Shown here one piece after another: positions 59,657-64,000 of a stretch of 64,000 nucleotides of DNA. The first letter of the stretch is position 1. Each line of letters opens with the position of its first letter. A model generated the notes under the pieces. It was not told the origin of the DNA, made no database searches, and saw only the letters and a list, made by a program, of their open reading frames with translations. A program made the translations under genes and the position numbers. The DNA comes from Chaenocephalus aceratus (lineage: Eukaryota > Chordata > Actinopteri > Perciformes > Channichthyidae): assembly GCA_023974075.1 (NCBI GenBank), contig JAMFTG010000182.1, positions 55,001 to 119,000 of the forward strand, given 5' to 3'.

Positions 59657-62629
59657 GATATCAAGTATTCTTCTTCCTTTGCTGTTCAGCCCTTCCTCAC
59701 AGTTGTGATTTGCCATGTTTGACCACACTATAAATCCTCACCTCCATCTCTGTGCCAGACGGTGCTGAGCCTCTGTCTGTCTTCCCCTCTGAGGACAGAC
59801 AGACGTTGGACTGTCTTACAGAAATCGTACACATAGTGTTGATGATGAATATGTATACATTTAAATCTGTCGTTGTTGTTATTCCCTCCTTTGTATACCT
59901 GCTACAGTCTAGTAGGAGTTATTGTGTAGATATCCTGGTTTGTTGTTATAGTTAGTTCTGGCGAGAAACACACATTAAGGACACAACATATGATGAGATG
60001 ACAATACCAACAAAATAAATAAAAAATACACAAATAAAAATGAAAATTATAATAGTAATAAAAAACATAAAACACAAATTATAAAATTATAATAATAATA
60101 ATAAAAGCTGATTTAGTTGAGTGTCCTGTTGAGACGGTTTGCGGCAGTACATTCTTTCCAGAGAAGTTGGCACCACTGTATTTTTGTAGTATCCTTATTG
60201 ATTAAGCTTTAAACCAGCAGGCCTCCGCGCGACCCTCTCACTGACAGTTGGTTCTTAATGATTGTTGGCTGTCTCTAAAAATCGAGGTCATCTTTCTGTC
60301 TCACCCGTCGAAAGTGGCTTTGGCTTAAAGAGTCAGCTAAATGCCAGGAAATGTTAATGAACGCCAGACTCACCCACCAGTCTTCTGCCCTGCGAACATC
60401 TCCACCCTCCCTCTCCACCCCCCTTACCCTCAGCGTGTGGTTGGCCTTGGCCCCGATCACACTGGGGCACATGGGAGATTAACAGGGCTGGCTTATTCAC
60501 TCAGCAGGTTCCCCGACTCCCCTCCACTCAGCCCGGCCCAATCTGCCAGCGAGCCAAGGCAGCAGGGCACCGCCAGCCCGGCCCGCCTTCATTACGCCTG
60601 CCAGATGGGCTGAGAATTAGATCCCAACTCCCACCATGGAGGGGAGAGAGATTGAGAAGGGAGGCAGGGAGGGAGAGAGGTGGCGGAGGGGAAGGAAGTG
60701 TTGCAGGGGGGGGAAGAAAGTAATGGTTTTTGTTTTCATTTATGTTGCAAGTTATTACGTTTTAATGTAGTAACACCCCTGGGACCTGGCAGCATTAAAT
60801 GCCTGTTCTTGAATAATCGACACTAACTGCGAGCAAATGCTGGGGAGAAATGAAATTAGCGAGCGCAGCAATTTGGCACAGTGATTATCGGCTCCTTGGA
60901 GGCACTTCCTGATGATTTAAGAATGCTAACATTTAAGCAAGTCAGATCTCATTACTCTTCAAGGTTAAATCGAGCTGTGTCGGAGGGAGGCAGATGCTTG
61001 ATTGGAAAGAGCGCTTCCTTGTCTTCCGTGTCTGTCTTCATCTCTCTTTGTGTATGCTTTTTTTTGCACGCAGAAAAGACTGGGCTGAAATCTGTCAGAC
61101 ACGTTTGCCAGCTCTTAATTAGATCAGCAGCAAGGATCACAGCACTGCCTCCGCCTGGTTCTGACTCCTGCACCTCCTCGGCTTGGGTCCTTCGCTGAAC
61201 ACAAATACAATCGGGACATTTCTGAGTTCACACCAAAGGGAAAGTGTTTTATTACTTTTCAAACTGCTTTTTTATGCGGTGTTCCTCTCTGCTATTCTTA
61301 CTCGTTGTATCGAGGCAGAAACTATTTTCAAAGCAATTTCAGCCCCGGCATCTTCTGGTCCAGTGTTTACCTCCGCCAGGCACACGCATCTGTTCTCCTC
61401 ACAAACTTGATCCAATTAGGTGACACCAGACAATGGCTTACTCCTCCATAAGCCCGGCACAGCGCCAGGGGTCCCCGACAATACGGAAGTGTTTTCTCTT
61501 CCATTACGGGGCGTCAGATCCCTTTAAAGGTGTTTACCCGCCGCCGATGTGTCAGCCCCCCGTTTCCAAAAGGGGGCTCAGCTGGGGAAGCGATAGGCGC
61601 CGAGGATAATGATGCGAGTGGGATGCAGATGCACTTTACCGTGCTGTGTGTGATAAATCCTTTCCTCCGCTGCACTGCACCCCGCAAAGTTGAGGGACAG
61701 ATGGGTCGGACTTTTATCTCCACTTTCTGAATGCGGGATAAATCAAAAACATTTTTCCTCCAACGCCGTGATGAGATTTATTTAAAGTGAAGGCAGGAGC
61801 AACAAAGCTACTTTAGGGAATACGTCTATTAGTTTCTCCAAGCTGTTGTTTTCTTATGGAGGGGGGGAATCATTGCAAGTCAAATGTAATCATCCCGCCG
61901 TTGGGTTATGCTCCGTCTCGAATAATAATATTAGGTTGGTCCCTGGCATTGCCTACATCAGGCTTGTAATTTGAATTTCTGAGACACGAGTAAAACGGCT
62001 GATGTTAATCACAACCAATCACTGATGCTATCGCTGTTGTTTTCTTCCTTGTTTATAACAGCTTTATCTTTGGCACATCTTGAAATTTGGCAGCCTGAAT
62101 TCATTATCCGCAGTGTTTCATGTAGTCAACAAACATGTTTCCTGTAATGTGGGATTTTGCTTCCTCCTACTTACATGCTGTGTGCACTGTACCGCGTCTG
62201 ATGTCTCTGCATCACATTTGTTTTGGCCAAAAGGATTTCGGGATTGGAACAGGGTAACCCCAGGAATGAGGGGGAAAAAGCCTCCAAATTGTAACCAGGC
62301 GTTTCCACATGAAACATTCATGCTTAAGTATGATTAGCAGAGATTAAGGTGGGTTTGTTTTGCCTCTTAGGGCGCCCCGTGACAATTTGGAAATGGATTG
62401 AAAGCGGCTTTTGCGAGCACAGCCGCCTTAATCCAGTGCCACGAGTTCTCATCCACCTTTGCTGAATTATTTACGTCAAAGTTCTCACATCAGCTTTGGA
62501 GCCAAGGGCCTACAGGAACTATCCCTAAACCTCAAAGCTTTGGAAGCATGGAAAATATTACGTGAAGTATTTCCACCACCTTTAATGGAACATGTAGAGA
62601 TGTGTCAGTGCCACTTGATTCTGCAGGTA
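59657..62629. promoter_or_regulatory. Unique sequence, some candidate conserved blocks
   Basis: AT-rich A-tract region at 60005-60110. Candidate conserved blocks are about 60760-60980 (CTTGAATAATCGACACTAAC, ATGATTTAAGAATGCTAACA) and 61890-62040 (TAATAATATTAGGTTGG). No exon supported. Confidence 0.35.
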
Positions 62630-62831
62630 TTAAAGAGGCCCTATTATGCTAATGTTCAGGTTCATATTTGTATTTTGTGATTTATCTCCATGCTCTAATG
62701 TTCAAAAAGCTCTTTATTTCTCTCATACTGCCTGTGCTGCAGCACCTCTTTTCACCCTCTGTCTGAAACCAGAGCCCAGTCTGCTCTAATTGGTTAGCTC
62801 TCCGCCCCTGTTGTGATTGGTCAACCGCTTA

Positions 62832-63966
62832 TGGTGCATTTCCACTACATGGCCTCGCTCGGTATGGTTAGGCCTTGGTAGGCCAGGCTCACTTTATGGC
62901 GCATTTCCATTACAGTTTAGGAACTGGGGCAGTATCTATAGTAACGCAGTGTAGGTGGAGCCGTGACGTCATCTTCAATGCGAACCACAGAAAAACAACA
63001 TTAGCCGTTAGCTGTTAGCACTCAGAGCTCACAGCTCCTCATATCTGTTCAGAAACTAGACAGAAGTGAAACAAGTCCAAACCACAGACTGCCTGTGTCA
63101 TGGCGAATACAGTCGCTGGTTTATTTATGTCTGTAGGCCGTTGTTGTGAGTGTGGACGGTCGGAGTATATACTGCGTTAGCTTAGCCGATCTCCATTCAG
63201 AAAACACGCATTTTAAAGGGTTTCTCGCCTGCCGTCTGTCTGCAGACTTGGCAAAGCATTAATTCCTGGTTTTTACTAACCGGTATCAGTATGTTGTTAC
63301 TTCGGCATCATTTTTAAACGTGTATTACAATTAAATCACGGTCAAATATGTTCATCTTGTTGTAGTTGTAATCCTATTTTTTACGCGGCGCAGCCGTAAC
63401 AGTAAGGTCGGCAGGCAGGAAGTGGAACGGTCAGAGCATCCGGGCCAGGCCCATCCCCCACATATACTAATTTTGCAGACCCCCCTCCTTCATCACAACA
63501 CCTTCACTACGACACGCACAATGGACGAGGAGCTTTTCATTCTGGAAGTGGAAAAACACACTATTTTATACGATTACCAATGCGTTTTACAAGGACAACA
63601 TCAGAAAGGACAAGGCCTGGTTTTTAATCGCTGGAGTTTGTGGAGTGGAAGGTAACAACTACATAACTGGACTGGACTATTACAATTATTATTAACTATG
63701 TCTGTACAACACAACAAAATAGGAAATAACAACAATATACACGATTTAAACAGACACAAAAATAAACCATTTAACTACGTAGCCTATACTTACTTTCTTG
63801 TAGAAGTACAAATGTCCAGGAAATATGCCTAAATCAACAAGAACTGCGAGCCGGCATGCACGACGCTCCGCTTCTGAAACGCTCCTGAAACGCGCCCAGT
63901 AGGGTATGACGCCGGAGGAGGCCGGACCAAAACCGCGGCGCAGCCGTAACGCGGACCCGGTGGAAA
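62832..63966 (+). mobile_element. PIF/Harbinger-type element, non-autonomous
   Basis: TGGTGCATTTCCACTACATG at the left; GGACCCGGTGGAAA at the right, whose inverse TTTCCACCGGGTCC partly matches. Flanks TTA (62829-62831) and CTA (63967-63969) fit a decayed 3-base duplication. The uninterrupted sister repeat at 55133 supplies the empty site. A second GGCGCATTTCCATTACAG motif lies at about 62898. The element carries a MADF-type exon fragment. Confidence 0.75.
63521..63651 (+). pseudogene. MADF-domain first-exon fragment with frameshift
   Basis: From an ATG at 63521 the frame reads MDEELFILEVEKHTILYD. A +1 frame then continues FYKDNIRKDKAWFLIAGVCG and ends before a donor-like G|GTAAC at 63652. 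L-I-x-x-V-x-x-[HY]-x-x-L-Y-D ... K-D-x-x-x-K-x-x-A-W is the first half of the MADF DNA-binding domain, common in accessory proteins of PIF/Harbinger transposons. The one-base shift near 63580 breaks it. The second half and the transposase are absent, so this is a transposon relic rather than a host gene. Confidence 0.8.
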
Positions 63967-64000
63967 CTAGGGGTGAGCCTGTCAAGTACAATGTGTTGGA

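Larger units (their letters stand above)
62630..64000 (+). mobile_element. Foldback repeat (TTAAAGAGGCCCTATTATGC), split by a Harbinger-type element
   Basis: The intact head TTAAAGAGGCCCTATTATGC, GCTAATGTTCAGGTTCATAT and GTCAACCGCTTA lead up to the insertion at 62832. The repeat resumes at about 63967 with GTCAAGTACAATGTGTTGGA, matching CACGTACAATGTGTTGGA at about 55156. It runs off the window end. Confidence 0.8.

Noticed and set aside
59757..59830. Possible terminal exon after CTGTGCCAG
   Set aside because: Encodes 25 low-information residues before a stop, with no support from neighbouring exons.

Overview
The window looks like ordinary euchromatic DNA from a ray-finned (teleost, probably percomorph) fish. 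The evidence is the repeat content: long GT/CA microsatellites, many short non-autonomous hAT and PIF/Harbinger elements with terminal repeats known from fish genomes, tRNA-headed SINEs with the 'GTCGCTTTGGATAAAAGCG' tail, and LINE 3' tails. There is no bacterial-style gene organisation, and almost none of the open frames are genes. Long frames in GT, AG or 57-bp tandem arrays are artefacts of repeat periods.

Gene content is very sparse. The only cellular coding sequence I can support is two small phase-0 exons on the + strand, 43308-43409 (34 codons) and 49390-49425 (12 codons). Each has a polypyrimidine-AG acceptor and a GTAAGT donor, so both probably belong to one protein-coding gene that I cannot name. 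The rest would then be intron or flank. Several low-repeat stretches (about 2.6-3.1, 5.1-5.4, 38.2-41.2, 43.8-44.2, 55.9-56.8, 60.8-61.2 kb) are rich in TAATTA/CAATTA-type cores and look like conserved non-coding or enhancer sequence. I could not test conservation.

Layout: 0-2.6 kb is GT repeats, a LINE reverse-transcriptase fragment and a 57-bp minisatellite. 4.8-8.2 kb is CA repeats, an old local duplication and an 80-bp-arm foldback. 12.3-14.3 kb is a LINE-like repeat and a 1-kb GT array with regular GGTTATAG separators. 14.7-16.9 kb is a LINE 3' end interrupted by a Harbinger element, then a second DNA transposon. 18.4-28.1 kb carries seven hAT-type elements, a Harbinger-like element and an approximately 0.7-0.8-kb tandem duplication. 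29.3-30.5 kb is a 73-bp minisatellite. 31.2-32.6 kb is a three-level nest of DNA transposons. 34.0-36.3 kb is a transposon cluster. 37.5-46 kb is mostly unique, with the first exon and one more TA-flanked MITE. 47-48.3 kb holds a SINE and a DNA element; 49.4 kb is the microexon. 51.6-53.3 kb is a 1.7-kb hAT element with a (CTT)38 tract, inside an older repeat. 54.8-55.3 kb is the second 57-bp array, inside the foldback repeat it derives from. 55.3-62.6 kb is mostly unique. 62.6-64.0 kb is the same foldback repeat broken by a Harbinger-type element carrying a MADF exon fragment.

I see no new defence, biosynthetic or similar system. The most informative observations concern genome dynamics: insertions with exact target-site duplications, internal empty-site controls, a minisatellite born from a transposon terminus, and a duplicated splice acceptor 163 bp upstream of a real exon.
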